A stretch of DNA of 64,000 nucleotides from Camillea tinctor. Lineage: Eukaryota; Ascomycota; Sordariomycetes; Xylariales; Xylariaceae. The translations under genes and the position numbers were made by a program. The stretch spans positions 62,001-126,000 of the forward strand of contig MU394100.1 in NCBI GenBank assembly GCA_022578605.1. Reading direction: 5' to 3'. Each line of letters opens with the position of its first letter. Position 1 is the first letter of the stretch. Shown here in pieces: positions 11,589 through 22,532 of the stretch. The notes beneath the pieces were generated by a model, which had not been told where the DNA came from, ran no database searches, and saw only the letters and a list, made by a program, of their open reading frames with translations.

Positions 11589-12512
11589 ATGGACGACAAA
11601 TCACATACCGGTGATCTTCCGCCACCTTATACACTCAAGGATGACTCTACTATCGCATATAATCAAACCCAGCTCAAATTTCCCCCCTCTCACCTAGGAC
11701 ATATTCTTACATCTTTATCCGACCGTATCCATTCCACACGAGAAGAGCACGAAGCCCGACAGTCGCTTGCTGATTCTGCCCTCTTCGACGTTATAGTGTC
11801 TGCAATCAAGAACTTTATAGACGATCTAGGCTCTCGGCATAGATTACCACTAGCTGCTACCTTGACACTGGTGCCAGATGTTGCCGTGCCCCAGAATGCT
11901 AAACTGAGTGGCATGGAGGAGATGAAGCGGCGGGGCGAAGTCTGCTTGGTTTCTAAGCTGAGGGTAGATAAAAATCAGAAATCCTCTTCGAAAACCGACT
12001 CGCGCCCTGTTGGTCGTGGCGAACAGCAATGGACTTTGGGAGAAGAGTTCAGTGATTGGGGTCGCTTCGGCGACACCGGTGTGTTTGCAGGAGAACCTAA
12101 ATCGAGTCGAGAAATGCTTTGGTGGAAGGACGAGGATATGGCACGCCGTCTCGCTAATTATCTTCAATCCCAAATCGAGTTGTCAGAGCCTGCTGAGCCT
12201 GCTGAGCCCGCTCCACTTGCTACTGTCGTTGCTGAAGAAAGACTCGTATCACACTCGGGGAAAAGGGGTTTGAGTTGGGCAAGAAGCAGGATCAGCCGTA
12301 GCTCGGAGACTGGAACAGGTAGCCGGCATCCTGATTTCCAAAGTCAGCAAATCACATCCGAGAAAGAGAATCAAGCGACTAAATCTAGTCTCTCTCAAAT
12401 GTCAGTCTCAGCCCAGGAGGTTGCTTTTCGCCATGAAAACGAATTTGGAATTTTAGAAAGCTTTAGTGGATGGGCTATTGTAGTAACAGTGACGGTCAGG
12501 GCATTGATTTAG
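11589..12512 (+). CDS. Uncharacterised 307-residue protein
   Basis: A single-exon frame of 307 residues; I do not recognise a named domain. The frame opens 12 bases earlier at a GTG; the first ATG at 11589 gives MDDKSHTGDLPPPYTLKDD. The PPPY sequence near the N-terminus is a classical WW-domain ligand motif, common in adaptors of Nedd4/Rsp5 ligases (inference). The middle contains a helical AIKNFIDDLGSRHRLPLAATLTLVPD segment, then WTLGEEFSDWGRFGDTG. A short tandem EPAEPAEPAP tract lies near residues 200-210, and the C-terminal third is Ser/Gln-rich and probably disordered before a hydrophobic end (GWAIVVTVTVRALI) that may be a tail anchor or an unrecognised intron read-through. It is about 800 bases from the next gene on the same strand. 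Confidence 0.7.
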   Translation: MDDKSHTGDLPPPYTLKDDSTIAYNQTQLKFPPSHLGHILTSLSDRIHSTREEHEARQSLADSALFDVIVSAIKNFIDDLGSRHRLPLAATLTLVPDVAVPQNAKLSGMEEMKRRGEVCLVSKLRVDKNQKSSSKTDSRPVGRGEQQWTLGEEFSDWGRFGDTGVFAGEPKSSREMLWWKDEDMARRLANYLQSQIELSEPAEPAEPAPLATVVAEERLVSHSGKRGLSWARSRISRSSETGTGSRHPDFQSQQITSEKENQATKSSLSQMSVSAQEVAFRHENEFGILESFSGWAIVVTVTVRALI

Positions 12513-13329
12513 ATTACACTTTGTTATAATTACAGGTTGTACGAATGTACTTAGCCACGAGTGATAAAGGCCCCCCTCGTGATCTTAGAACAAAGAGAGG
12601 TTAATGATATAGTTCTTATAACAACCAACTTTTAATGGTCTTACCTATCGTGACCATCATCAAACCATTATGGTGGAAACGGCCTACAAAAATACCATTT
12701 CATATTAGAAGAGTGGCCGATTCAACCCCCACAAGGCCTATGATACACATACCTAATAACAATCTGGTCATCTGCCTGGAATTCTCTCAACAAACACCCA
12801 TAAGCCCAAAGATTTCCAGAAATACTAAATTCTCTGAGTTAGCACGTGATTCATTCACAGTTTCCCGATAGTTACTCAGTATTGCAACTAACGTACCATA
12901 CAATTTTATTCCAAAGGAGAAAGAAAAACGTTGAAGAATGTTATCTATTGATTCTGGTCATATCATCTTGTTAATATATCTTTCTTTTGTTCTTCGACTT
13001 GAGTTTCTCATACAGCCACTTTTGGGTCCACGAATTCCAGGGATTTTCCCTTACCCTCATCATACGCGTGACTTGTGTGCAGTTACTTAATAGATGCTTT
13101 GTGGGTACACCATATCGGTTACTTCTACCTAGGCCTTCCGTCTCTTCGGTCTCGTGGTCAAGCCATATCTTCATACTTTTCCTGTAGCATCCATTATAGG
13201 TACTCGTAATTCAACCCTTCTCAGCCCAAAGTGTCCCATCGTTATCTATCTATATCGTATACCTACCCATCGTTTTACCCTTTACTTGACTAAACCCAAG
13301 AGTAAGACTCAGTCAACCAACTGGTTATA
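12513..13329. other. Intergenic region
   Basis: No gene is seen. A pyrimidine-leaning stretch before 13330 (about 13195-13310) is consistent with a promoter and 5' UTR for the downstream Cys-rich protein. Confidence 0.45.
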
Positions 13330-15333
13330 ATGACATTATCCCAGATACCTAATTTCCCTCTGCCCGATAATATCGTGGGTATGTACTCGATAAAAAAACA
13401 CAAGGAAGACATATGGAAAGGTTGTATACCAACTCTCTATGTGCCTAGTCACCAGAACTACGCTGGTGGATATGTAAAACACCCACGACAGCATCTGACC
13501 GCTCAGAATACGGGACTTCATGGTGATAGCGTTCGTGGTGTTGCAACCGATCAATGGAACCAAAATTCTAGACACGATCGACACATGGAAGACCTCAATA
13601 GACCCTCAGAACAAACGGCCAGCTCGAAGAGAAAACGAAAAGCCGAAGCCCTCGAGACACAGACTAGTGCTACGCCTAGATACGATCAACATCATGAGCG
13701 AACTTTATATACCTATCCTAACGGATTAGTGTTCACATCCGAGGCTGGCACCTTACAACCGAACAAGAGACGACGACTGCCAGGGATCAGAGAGGTATTT
13801 GGTGATGTTCTATTTAATCCATCGGAATCTGGACAAAGCCAGCAGAAAGAACCATACCCACCACATTTCCATGATAGATCTCCTCTAGAAGACCACCAGC
13901 AGCAAACCGTACAACCTTACCCCTCTCAAGCAGACCATAGACCCATCCTACGACAGTATATGAGATCAAATACACCGGTATCTTACCATTCTCATGTGCT
14001 TCCAGGGGGGGCATGTCAAGCTCAAATTCAGCGGCCAGTTCACCATGCAACTCGAGTCGTTGATTCGAATCATTCATATCTATATACCGCCCCATCACAT
14101 CTAACTCCGTTGTATACACCCTCAAACTCCACCTCTACAGGAAAGAGTGTTATTGCAGCTCATCAATTTTTGAAGGATGATGTGCCCACCCAAGAGGTTC
14201 TCCAAAACCAAAGCGAGCAGTTGACGGATCAGACCGGGCAACGTTCAGATGCTGTCTCGCAGGATTCACGCCATACAAGCATCGAATCGTATGAGCCTAC
14301 CCATTACCCCAAGCGTCTTGACCAGTTGCAAGCTATTGCCGCTGCCGCTACAGCCCAAACACAAAGAGATAGCCCGTACCCATCACCTCCTGGAGCTCCT
14401 TACAGTAAAGATTCCGCACCCGATGCTCCTGGTCCTCCTCCAGAACCATGGGTCCGGGATTGGACTCACTTCGCCTTGTGGAGCCGTAGGAAACTAGGCT
14501 ACCTTAAGTGCACATACTGTGAAAAAACTCTCCTGGCTCAGGATTTCGAAAGAACCGATGGTAAAAGTCCCCATTACGAGCTACTACCTACTTGTTTATA
14601 TTGCAGGAGTCGAAATAAAAAAGCAAACAGAGAAAAAGGGCAGGCGTCCAAAAAGTCTGATCAGTCCAAAAAGCCCGATAAGTCCAAAAAGCCTGATCAG
14701 TCCGAAAAGCCTGATCAGTCCGAAAAGCCTGATCAATTGATTTGCTTCAACATAAGTACATCTAGTGGATGCGGCCGGGTTAAGCATAAAAAGGAATTCA
14801 AAATCGAGGGAAAATACTGGGAAAGAGTTGAGAAGAGCCTCTGCCAAGATTGTAGAGAACCCACCTCCGAATCACTAAAAGATAGCGAGAACAAGGCCAA
14901 ACAGCCAGAAAAGAAGCCATATCACCCAGCGAAGCGGCCTACTCGGAAAAGCAATGAAATGGAGCACCCTTACTGCATGTCGCACTCGTGGTGCAAGACG
15001 TGCAAAGAGTACCTCAAGATTGAGTCCTTTGATATGAGGCCCTTCCATGAATGGGAGGATTACAATGTCCCCAAGGCAAACTGCATGAGACACCTGGAAT
15101 TTGTAAGAGAACCAGTCGAAAGTCACATGCGGATATGTAATGCCTGCAAAAGGACCTGGCATATTGGGCAGTACCAGGACTCTCAACATCAAGAGCTCAC
15201 TTCATGCTACGATTGTCAGAGACACGGGAGAAAGATACCACCAGAGGAGCATACTAAATTAATGATAGATAGGGCGAAGCAAAAGGCTAGGCAAGAGGCT
15301 AGGCAGAAGAATGGCAATGGGCAAAAGCAGTAA
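13330..15333 (+). CDS. Uncharacterised protein with four tandem Cys-rich (zinc-finger-like) modules
   Basis: A single exon of 667 residues. The first ~370 residues are low-complexity, Gln/His/Pro/Ser-rich and probably disordered, with basic clusters SSKRKRKAE and NKRRRLPG that look like nuclear signals. The C-terminal part has four similar modules: C394/C397-C422/C425; C472/C481-C505/C508; C555/C558-C585/H588; C603/C606-C626/C629. In each, exactly eight residues separate the second Cys from an aromatic (F406, F490, F567, Y615). Modules 1 and 2 are separated by five 6-residue SKKPDQ-like repeats. The pattern recalls Stc1-type or LIM-like zinc modules, but I cannot assign it. Chromatin or nucleic-acid association is only an inference. 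The start is the first ATG with no upstream extension. Confidence 0.8.
   Translation: MTLSQIPNFPLPDNIVGMYSIKKHKEDIWKGCIPTLYVPSHQNYAGGYVKHPRQHLTAQNTGLHGDSVRGVATDQWNQNSRHDRHMEDLNRPSEQTASSKRKRKAEALETQTSATPRYDQHHERTLYTYPNGLVFTSEAGTLQPNKRRRLPGIREVFGDVLFNPSESGQSQQKEPYPPHFHDRSPLEDHQQQTVQPYPSQADHRPILRQYMRSNTPVSYHSHVLPGGACQAQIQRPVHHATRVVDSNHSYLYTAPSHLTPLYTPSNSTSTGKSVIAAHQFLKDDVPTQEVLQNQSEQLTDQTGQRSDAVSQDSRHTSIESYEPTHYPKRLDQLQAIAAAATAQTQRDSPYPSPPGAPYSKDSAPDAPGPPPEPWVRDWTHFALWSRRKLGYLKCTYCEKTLLAQDFERTDGKSPHYELLPTCLYCRSRNKKANREKGQASKKSDQSKKPDKSKKPDQSEKPDQSEKPDQLICFNISTSSGCGRVKHKKEFKIEGKYWERVEKSLCQDCREPTSESLKDSENKAKQPEKKPYHPAKRPTRKSNEMEHPYCMSHSWCKTCKEYLKIESFDMRPFHEWEDYNVPKANCMRHLEFVREPVESHMRICNACKRTWHIGQYQDSQHQELTSCYDCQRHGRKIPPEEHTKLMIDRAKQKARQEARQKNGNGQKQ
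14647..14736 (+). repeat. Five 18-base in-frame tandem repeats
   Basis: Five consecutive 18-base units encode SKKSDQ, SKKPDK, SKKPDQ, SEKPDQ, SEKPDQ (residues 440-469 of the Cys-rich protein). The last two differ at a single base, indicating recent expansion. They form a charged linker between zinc-like modules 1 and 2. Confidence 0.92.
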
Positions 15334-15877
15334 CCTATGAGTGCACGCCAAGGATTCTAGCAACAAGAGACGCTGAGCGTATTGCTTTGCTTTTTAAGAG
15401 TTAATGAGTTGGCTTTTGTTATACGCAGTGTGTGTTTTATGCTAGATATCAAGGGACATGAATTCGTTGATCTTATTCAGTTGGAAAGTGTCTTTTACAT
15501 TCACGCTCAGTTTCAGTATACTACGAATTCAGGAACTTTTTGCCTTTTTCTTTTCCTTCTTCATTCATTTTTAATGAGAAAAGAGGGAGAGTAAAGAAAA
15601 TCTAGTCTCCCAGTTAAGAAAAATAGATATTGTTATATTGTTAGAGTTCTCTTCCACCGTCGTCCTACCGATGCCAGGCTATTATCTCCTACGGTAGTAA
15701 ATCTAGGAGATATCTCCATTCTCGAACTATATTTTTAATAGCCATTAGAGTGACACTATGGGCCGATGATGTTTAATGAATAACTGGTTTAGAGTAGCGA
15801 CTGAAGTCAAGTTACGAAAAGGGAAAAGGGTTGGCTCAGAAGATAGAATTTTCAGGACTGTCTACCTAGGGAACTAC
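15334..15877. other. Convergent 3' intergenic region
   Basis: AT-rich, with T-rich runs at about 15535-15575. It holds the 3' UTRs of the two convergent genes at 13330 and 15878. No gene is seen. Confidence 0.5.
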
Positions 15878-17077
15878 CTACTTATTCCGCCACCAGCTCT
15901 GCAAGCCAGCAACGTCACACCACGCGAACTGCATCGGGTTTTCGAACCACCAGCTCTCGCCGGCCACCCTCGGCCTATCGCTCACGTACTTTTTCAGGCA
16001 TCCACCATCAAACCGGTGGTTCTTCACACCCAGCAGAAGGACCACGCTGCCTACAACCGGCGAAAACTGCTGCGGATCCAGAAACACCGTCAGCAGCACG
16101 TGCTTGTCTGTGGACGGGTCGGTGAGCCGGGCCTGACGCTGGCGATAGGGTGGCAGGCCAGAGGGCTCGACATCGGACAGGGCTGATATGACGACGAGCA
16201 CGTTTACGCTCCAGTTCTGCTTGTAGGGAAGGTTGGGGATGGAGCGGAGCTTGGTGAGCTTGAGAGGATTTATGAGGAGGAGGTTATTACTGAGCTGTGG
16301 TACCCTGAAGTCCGAGGTTGGTGCTGCCTTTTGGAGTTCTTCCAAACTCTGTGTTCGCAAAGTAGGGTGATTCCGGTTTTGAGGTTTATGCATCCTGGAT
16401 ACGGGCACGACTTTGAACTCATCGTTTGCATCGTCGCCCGGTTCCTGGAGACCCTTAGGGTCATCACTAGCTTCCTCCTCTCCCTCCTCAAGTGTCCGTC
16501 TAGCCTCGGAATTTGTGGGAGGCTCAGTTGCTGTACAAGTCCTTTCGCCTATCTCTTCGTCGTCTTGGACACTCATGTGCTCACTTTCTAGGTGTCTATT
16601 GTCCACCGAGTCGACTAGCCTATTGTTCCACCCAACTAGGATAAGGTCTTCAACTACGAGATATACGGCTTGCTCTCTGTTTCTAGAAGCAGACCCCGTC
16701 ATCTTGGTGCCCCTTGCTGCCGATGCCTCGACTACGCTATCGCTCGAGATACCCGTCCGTTCTAGGTGAAAGCGTTCCAATTTGACATACGACCCAAAGG
16801 CAATCTCACCCCGATCAGCGAAGCCATGCATCGCAGTGTCTAGCAGGGCCTGGATGCAGAGCTCACCATCACCTAGGAGCAGGCGCACTGCACGCCATCT
16901 TTTCGAGTGCGACGTATGGATAGTATCGATGCCCTCAACAAGAAAGATGGAACCAGGAACGCAGTAACGTGTGCGAAGAAGGTCAGCGATAACAGGTTTA
17001 GGCTCGAAGGATTCCGGCACAATGCATGTTACTTCAGCGGATGCCAAAGGACTTGCTTTTGGGGCCAAAGCGGACAT
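15878..17077 (-). CDS. Uncharacterised protein, possible OB-fold nucleic-acid-binding type
   Basis: A single-exon frame of 399 residues starting at an ATG at 17077. The N-terminal region (about residues 30-108) has alternating beta-strand-like hydrophobics with YCVPGSIFLVEGID, KRWRAVRLLLGDGELCIQALL and GSYVKLERF, the order of strands seen in RPA/POT1-type OB-folds. Residues about 175-250 are acidic and disordered. The C-terminal 120 residues hold a second strand-rich block (NWSVNVLVVISAL ... HVLLTVFLDP ... GSVVLLLGVKNHRFDGGCLKKY) and a Trp-rich end (ESWWFENP, LQSWWRNK). Two OB-like blocks separated by an acidic linker would suit a single-strand DNA or telomere/replication factor, but that is inference from pattern only. 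No signal peptide or membrane segment. Confidence 0.72.
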   Translation of the reverse strand: MSALAPKASPLASAEVTCIVPESFEPKPVIADLLRTRYCVPGSIFLVEGIDTIHTSHSKRWRAVRLLLGDGELCIQALLDTAMHGFADRGEIAFGSYVKLERFHLERTGISSDSVVEASAARGTKMTGSASRNREQAVYLVVEDLILVGWNNRLVDSVDNRHLESEHMSVQDDEEIGERTCTATEPPTNSEARRTLEEGEEEASDDPKGLQEPGDDANDEFKVVPVSRMHKPQNRNHPTLRTQSLEELQKAAPTSDFRVPQLSNNLLLINPLKLTKLRSIPNLPYKQNWSVNVLVVISALSDVEPSGLPPYRQRQARLTDPSTDKHVLLTVFLDPQQFSPVVGSVVLLLGVKNHRFDGGCLKKYVSDRPRVAGESWWFENPMQFAWCDVAGLQSWWRNK

Positions 17078-20000
17078 TGATCACGAACCGCTTTAATCAT
17101 GTTTTGGTTGCAAAGTATAGAGGTGAAAACCGAGTCTAGAATGTTGGTCGCCAAGGATCACGGTCATAATCATAATTCGCCTTGTTGATTGACGATGTCA
17201 GTCAAGTTGGAGTTGACATTGATTGGCGTTGGTGGGGAGAGAGACAAGAGAGTCTAGTTCTAAAGAGTGGAACCCCTTTCGGCACTCGATTCTTTGTACC
17301 AGTTATTAGCCACAACCCGACTGATCCACTGTGGCTTGCGCGTAATATCATTATCATGACCCCTATCTTCCTCCCAAAGAACAGCAGTTTGTTAGCGTAA
17401 TCTGCCTGGATAAGTAGAGAGAGGATTGAGAGCAAGCATGTCATGGTTTTGCAGTTATTTCGATCTTCCATGTCTTAATAATTAGTGTATTGTTTACTCG
17501 AGACGCGATAAGGCGCGAGTGCTTCGTATTTTAAGAGATAGGTACATACCCCTAACTGCCTACATAGGTAGTAGGTAATCAGTGGTCAATCCACGTATAC
17601 AACCATTAGTGTCATACGAGAGGAGCTACTCCTATGGCCGAGGGGACACCTTTATAATACATAGCATCATCGCTACAGTTGTAACGGTGAAATGGAGGCC
17701 TTTCCAAGTCATTGTATACGCCTTTATTGGGCGAATCTAGGTAGCTATGTACATATTCGATAGTTTAGGAATAGATAGTTCTTCTTCATACTGTTAGAGT
17801 GATGATATATATCTCAAGGGTATACAGATTCGAGCGTACCCACTGGGAAACCGTGAGAGGGCCCCTAAGTACTCCAGATAAGATGAGGCACCTATGGCAA
17901 TGGACTAGAGTTCTGATCTCCTGCGCAACAGTGACCATCTTACCCACTTACAAGTAGATGTCTCCTAAATATTCTCTATATATCAACAATCTTGCCTAGC
18001 CCAGGCTGGCTCGATTATACCAGATATTCGCAAGATATTTAGGTGTGTAGAATAGGTACATATATCTGTATAGCAAGAGCCTTATCTCTCCATTCTATAA
18101 CATAAATCCACGACCAAGTCGTAGTAGGCAAGTAATATAGGTATACCTACCTACCTATTTGTGTCGGAAAGGGCTCCCCACCAAGTGGAATCCGATCGTT
18201 CTTAGGTATGTAGCGGTGAGCGCTCCACCATAGCCAAACCGCGGTAGAGATATTACTATCAATTCTACTCCAAATTAGTTGATACTATATTAAATGCTGC
18301 TGGTACAATTCGCACATGTAGATTTGGCGAGACAAGTTGTCAATCTTAGAGCCAAGATTTAAACAATATACAAAGAGACCCTCCCATAGAGAGTTCCCCA
18401 AGGCATTTACCCGGGTCCGTGGAATATCTCTGTTTTTGAAATAAACACCCACGTTAACCTTTTTAGCTTGGGAGCTTACAAAGGAACAAATATTCTACCT
18501 ATGTAGGTTAGTGTGTTATTTGGCTCATACGACACTCATATTGTATTTGCTATGTTTGTATTGACGTGTATCCCCGTAACCGAGAGGCACTCGTTTAAGA
18601 GAAGCTTCCTAGAGGAGAAGCTTTATGAGCCCTGTAGGATATTCATCATGTGGCTGGCACAAATACTTATGATCTTGGTATCATAAAATGCCTTGGTCCT
18701 GGTCTTAAATCCAATGTAAAAATATATCAGAAAAATATAGTCGCTTATATTCATGGTATCGTGGGCATTGCGATGCGTGAGAGAAGCCGCAAACACGGTT
18801 GAGATAGGTCTTATGGTAGAAGTGGCATAAATATATCACTAGCCGTCAAATAGATCATTTTCTCATCTGAAAGGCTCTATTCAGTGGTTAGTTTTGCTCA
18901 CAAATACCTGCTATGGACGCAAAGCTTGTGTGCGAGTTGCATGCATATTATGACGCAGCAGTTTCAACTTTGATCACTCGCAGAAGATGATCTCTCCATC
19001 TCAACGAATGATTTTCCTGGTAACAATGCAGATCTATATGAATACCTGTTAACCCTAATCCACAGCATAACATAAACAGTCTCTAGGTAGTTTAGAACAA
19101 GATCTTAGTGAAATTTGCAAAAGCCTGGGAGCTAATCATTACTGATCTTCTTCTCTCGTGTTACTTTACTACACACTTTATATTAGTAGACCGTATTGTT
19201 GCGAGGACGGATAGGCGAGTAATCATGTAACCTAGATAGTTGTTGCGTGAATAAATGTGACTAAACACATAAGGATGGAAGAGGGTCTTTTTTACACTTA
19301 CACGATTAGCGTAGCTCTCTTGTCTCCTAGCCACCAGCCAAGAGCAGTACTTTACCAACACGAGCCAAGACAGGGGGCGTTGTTATCTGCGAGACTCCGG
19401 ACAGCTGGTGTTTCCAGAACCCATGGAGAAAATGTATAGCGCCGAACTATTTCAAGACAAGACGAAGACTGTCGCATAACGACATTTCTGCGGAGTGGCT
19501 GGGACACGGTTGGGTCACAATCAAAGGTTGCCAAAATCAGCTCCGCGCCCACTGCGTAGATATCGGCGATGCCGCTTTTAAGTAGACTAGTGGTCCCCAA
19601 GCTCCCGCTTAGCTCTCTGCAAGCATAAAAGCCAGTCACCCCAAGGACAAGCTGATGAGAAGTTTATGCGATGTACACCAGTAGCGCTACTACTACTACA
19701 ACAACACTTACACTACCTACTTACATAGTTGTACATACGCTACAATCTAGTTGTACACCACGACTACCTAGGCAATGGTTGTTCAACCTGGTTACAATAT
19801 GACGAATAAACTCATGGGCCTATTCTTTGGAAACCTCGTGCGAATACTCCACCTAGATGTGTCCACCGCATCTAGAACCGGCATTACCTTCTCCATGGGT
19901 CGACCCGGCTTACTGGTTCCGATGGGATGTTTATGTTTAGCCATCTAGTGTACATAATGCAACAACACTAAGCGACTGAAGAGTAAGCAAGAAAATGCGA

Positions 20001-21019
20001 CAGGTATTATAGGTGTGATCCGGTTGTTCGGTTCAGTAATTACACTACATAGAAGATAATAACGAGGAGCCGGCACGAAGAAGTAAGGGACATCATGACC
20101 AGCGGGGCTAACAGCTCGCTTGCATGTTCATCTATGAGAACGATTCAGCTCAACCAACATTTCTAACCTAATAGAATTGTCGGCAAGAGATATCCTATTC
20201 GTTAACGGGACCGCCCATCCCCTCCCTTGCGTATGGGTGCACGGACACTACCTAGTACTTACTCTGGGTTCTCGAGATACTACCGGTACTATTACGTATA
20301 CATGGCTTGATTCCTTTCCATTTGCGTCAAATACCCAAATTATCCGCAGGGTTCGAGAACAACACTAAGAAAATGGTTTGCAAGGCAGCATGCAGCTGCA
20401 GAAAGACTCATATATGGAACGGTTGTAAATATCCCTAAGGCGAGCCAGTCAAGCCGCTCGAACCCTACCCTCTGTTCGCCGTTCAGTACTAATTCGGTGC
20501 TAGTCAAACAAGCAGACAGGGCATCCTGGAACTATAGTCATGCTACCCCGTGCCATTCAGACCTCGTCACAACGGGTTGATTGGGTTACTAGACCTTGCA
20601 GCCCCCTTGTCATCTGGGGTTCGAGGGTTTATCAAGGTGGATTAGGTATATTTCTCTTATCGTAGATGTCAGTGCGCATCCCGATTTCTTCTTTCATAGC
20701 ACGTCAGAAGCGTTCTAGTATGGAGAATGCCTCCAGGTCTCACACACACTGACACAGACGATGTGGAGACTACATAACATGGGAAAGGTCTAAGGTCATT
20801 TCTCTCGCCCCACTGGACGCACGAGTGCTGAACTTTTGACAATGGGGTTCCTTAGTGTATTTATCTGAAGTAGGTTCATATGTATTCTGCTTTCCTCCTC
20901 GTTCCAGTGTCTACTCCTCCCTTTCTTTCCCCCGCGTCGTAAGATGTGGAATACCAATGCTGTGTTATTTGGTCCCACGGCCGGTCTGTGAGGGGCTCTA
21001 ACACGCCCAAGACCGAATC
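17078..21019. other. 3.9-kb gene-free region
   Basis: Many stops in all frames; open frames are short and without motifs. TAGGTA/TACCTA words recur (17530-17580, 18125-18150, 19700-19740). An open frame at 19352-19639 (minus, 95 codons) was examined but I could not tie it to any family. I see no terminal repeats or recognisable transposon relic. Confidence 0.45.
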
Positions 21020-22532
21020 ATGAATCCATATGCGGACATCGACCCGGAAGAGTTCGCGGCGAAGGATCATGGCAACCGCCTCTCGGAGACGATCGGAGTC
21101 GGTGTGCTCTGTATGAGCATTTCTACGATAGTAGTCTTGCTCAGGCTATATACGAAACATTACATATTGAATCAGCTATGGTTAGACGATTATTTAGCAG
21201 CCGCAGCCCTAGTATGTTCCCTTCTATGACATTTCTCTTCAATGTTTTTTTTCCCTTTTCCTTTTTTTTTGCTAACCTCGCGGGCGTAGGTTGGAACGTT
21301 GACATGCGGAATAATACAATGCGTCCAAACGAAATATAGTCTCGGCTATCACATCTGGGACCTACCGGACATTACTGGGTTTGGCACATACTTTAAGGTT
21401 AGCGGTCTGTCTTTGAGCGATGTAGTCCAGGAGCCTAACATTATATGCAGTTACTATATGCGAGCTCGGTCATGTATAATTTGACACTGCTTCTCATTAA
21501 ATTTAGTCTTTTCTTCCAGTATTATCGACTAGTCAAGGAGATTCCACGATATAGCTTCGCCTATCTTGTTATCATGGGTCTGGTCGGTTGCTGGTCTATC
21601 GTTCAGATACTCCTTGTCGTCTTCGCCTGCTTCCCGATCCAAGGTTTTTGGGACTTGTCCGTCCCATCAAAATGTATCGACCATGCCGAACTTGTGTGGA
21701 TAACTTCAGGGGGGAACATAGCTACTGATGTGGTTGTGCTGTTACTCCCCATGCCTGTGGTCTGGAAGTTGAATCTGAAAAAGGGACGGAAATGGGCAAT
21801 ACTTGGGATCTTCTCTCTAGGCTTCTTGTGAGTAGAGGCCTACCTACCTGATGCTCAGGTGGTCACCTTATATTCTACTTATGCTTACACATATACAGCA
21901 CGTGTGCAATATCCATCACCCGACTCGTCTCATACGCAATGATGGGCTACGACTTTACGTACGACATGGTACGAGTGATTGTGTGGGCCTTGGTGGAAAT
22001 GACTTCGGGACTTCTTTGCTCAGTTCTCATCGCTATACGTCCGATGCTACGTGGCTTATTGTCAACCTTCAAGCCCGGCGGACAAAACACAAGTAGTTTC
22101 AACATATATACCCTGCGTGTAGGGTCCCGTTCGCGTAGGACTGGAAACAGAGAATTAGGCAGCGAGACGGAGCTCACACGCCATGATGAACTGGATAGGG
22201 CCAATACGTTTACGAAGAAAGTGAACTCTAATGAACCCTCGGGTGACTCCTTGGGATCCTTCTGTATAAGTCCAAGCTGGGACAAGACACTAGGGCAAAA
22301 CACCGACTCACCTCAAAGGAACGACCACTTTTTAGGCCTTAAATCTGGAGTACAAACGGTCATCAGCTCCGGTAATAAAGAAAATATGGACTTGGACTCG
22401 CCTACCGAGTTCGAAAGAATGTCGTCGTTGGGAATTGTAGTTAAGCAGGCATGGTCAATCCAAGACAAAGAGAACACGGGAGAAATCAGTGTTCCCCAGC
22501 CAACCTTTCGCAAGAGTACTAGTAGGGAATAG
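21020..22532 (+). CDS. SAT4/PTH11-type fungal rhodopsin-domain integral membrane protein
   Basis: A seven-helix membrane protein of the fungus-specific rhodopsin-like family that includes PTH11-type receptors. Four exons: 21020-21211, 21290-21397, 21451-21827, 21899-22532, 436 residues, with in-frame joins (LAAAAL|VGTL, TYFK|LLYA, LGF|TCAISIT). Hallmarks are the N-terminal helix with RLYTKHYILNQLWLDDYL, then GYHIWDLP, then LYASSVMYNLTLLLIKFSLFFQYYRL, the CFPIQGFWDL ... C loop, a GNIATDVVVLLLPMPVVWKL helix, and a final helix after RLVSYAMMGYDFTY. Residues from about 270 form a polar cytoplasmic tail of 160 residues with many Ser/Thr. There is no N-terminal CFEM cysteine domain. The ligand is unknown. 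Confidence 0.9.

Noticed and set aside
19352..19639. 95-codon minus-strand frame with an ADIYAVGAELI stretch faintly like a kinase helix
   Set aside because: No other kinase motifs (DFG, APE, HRD) lie nearby on the same strand.
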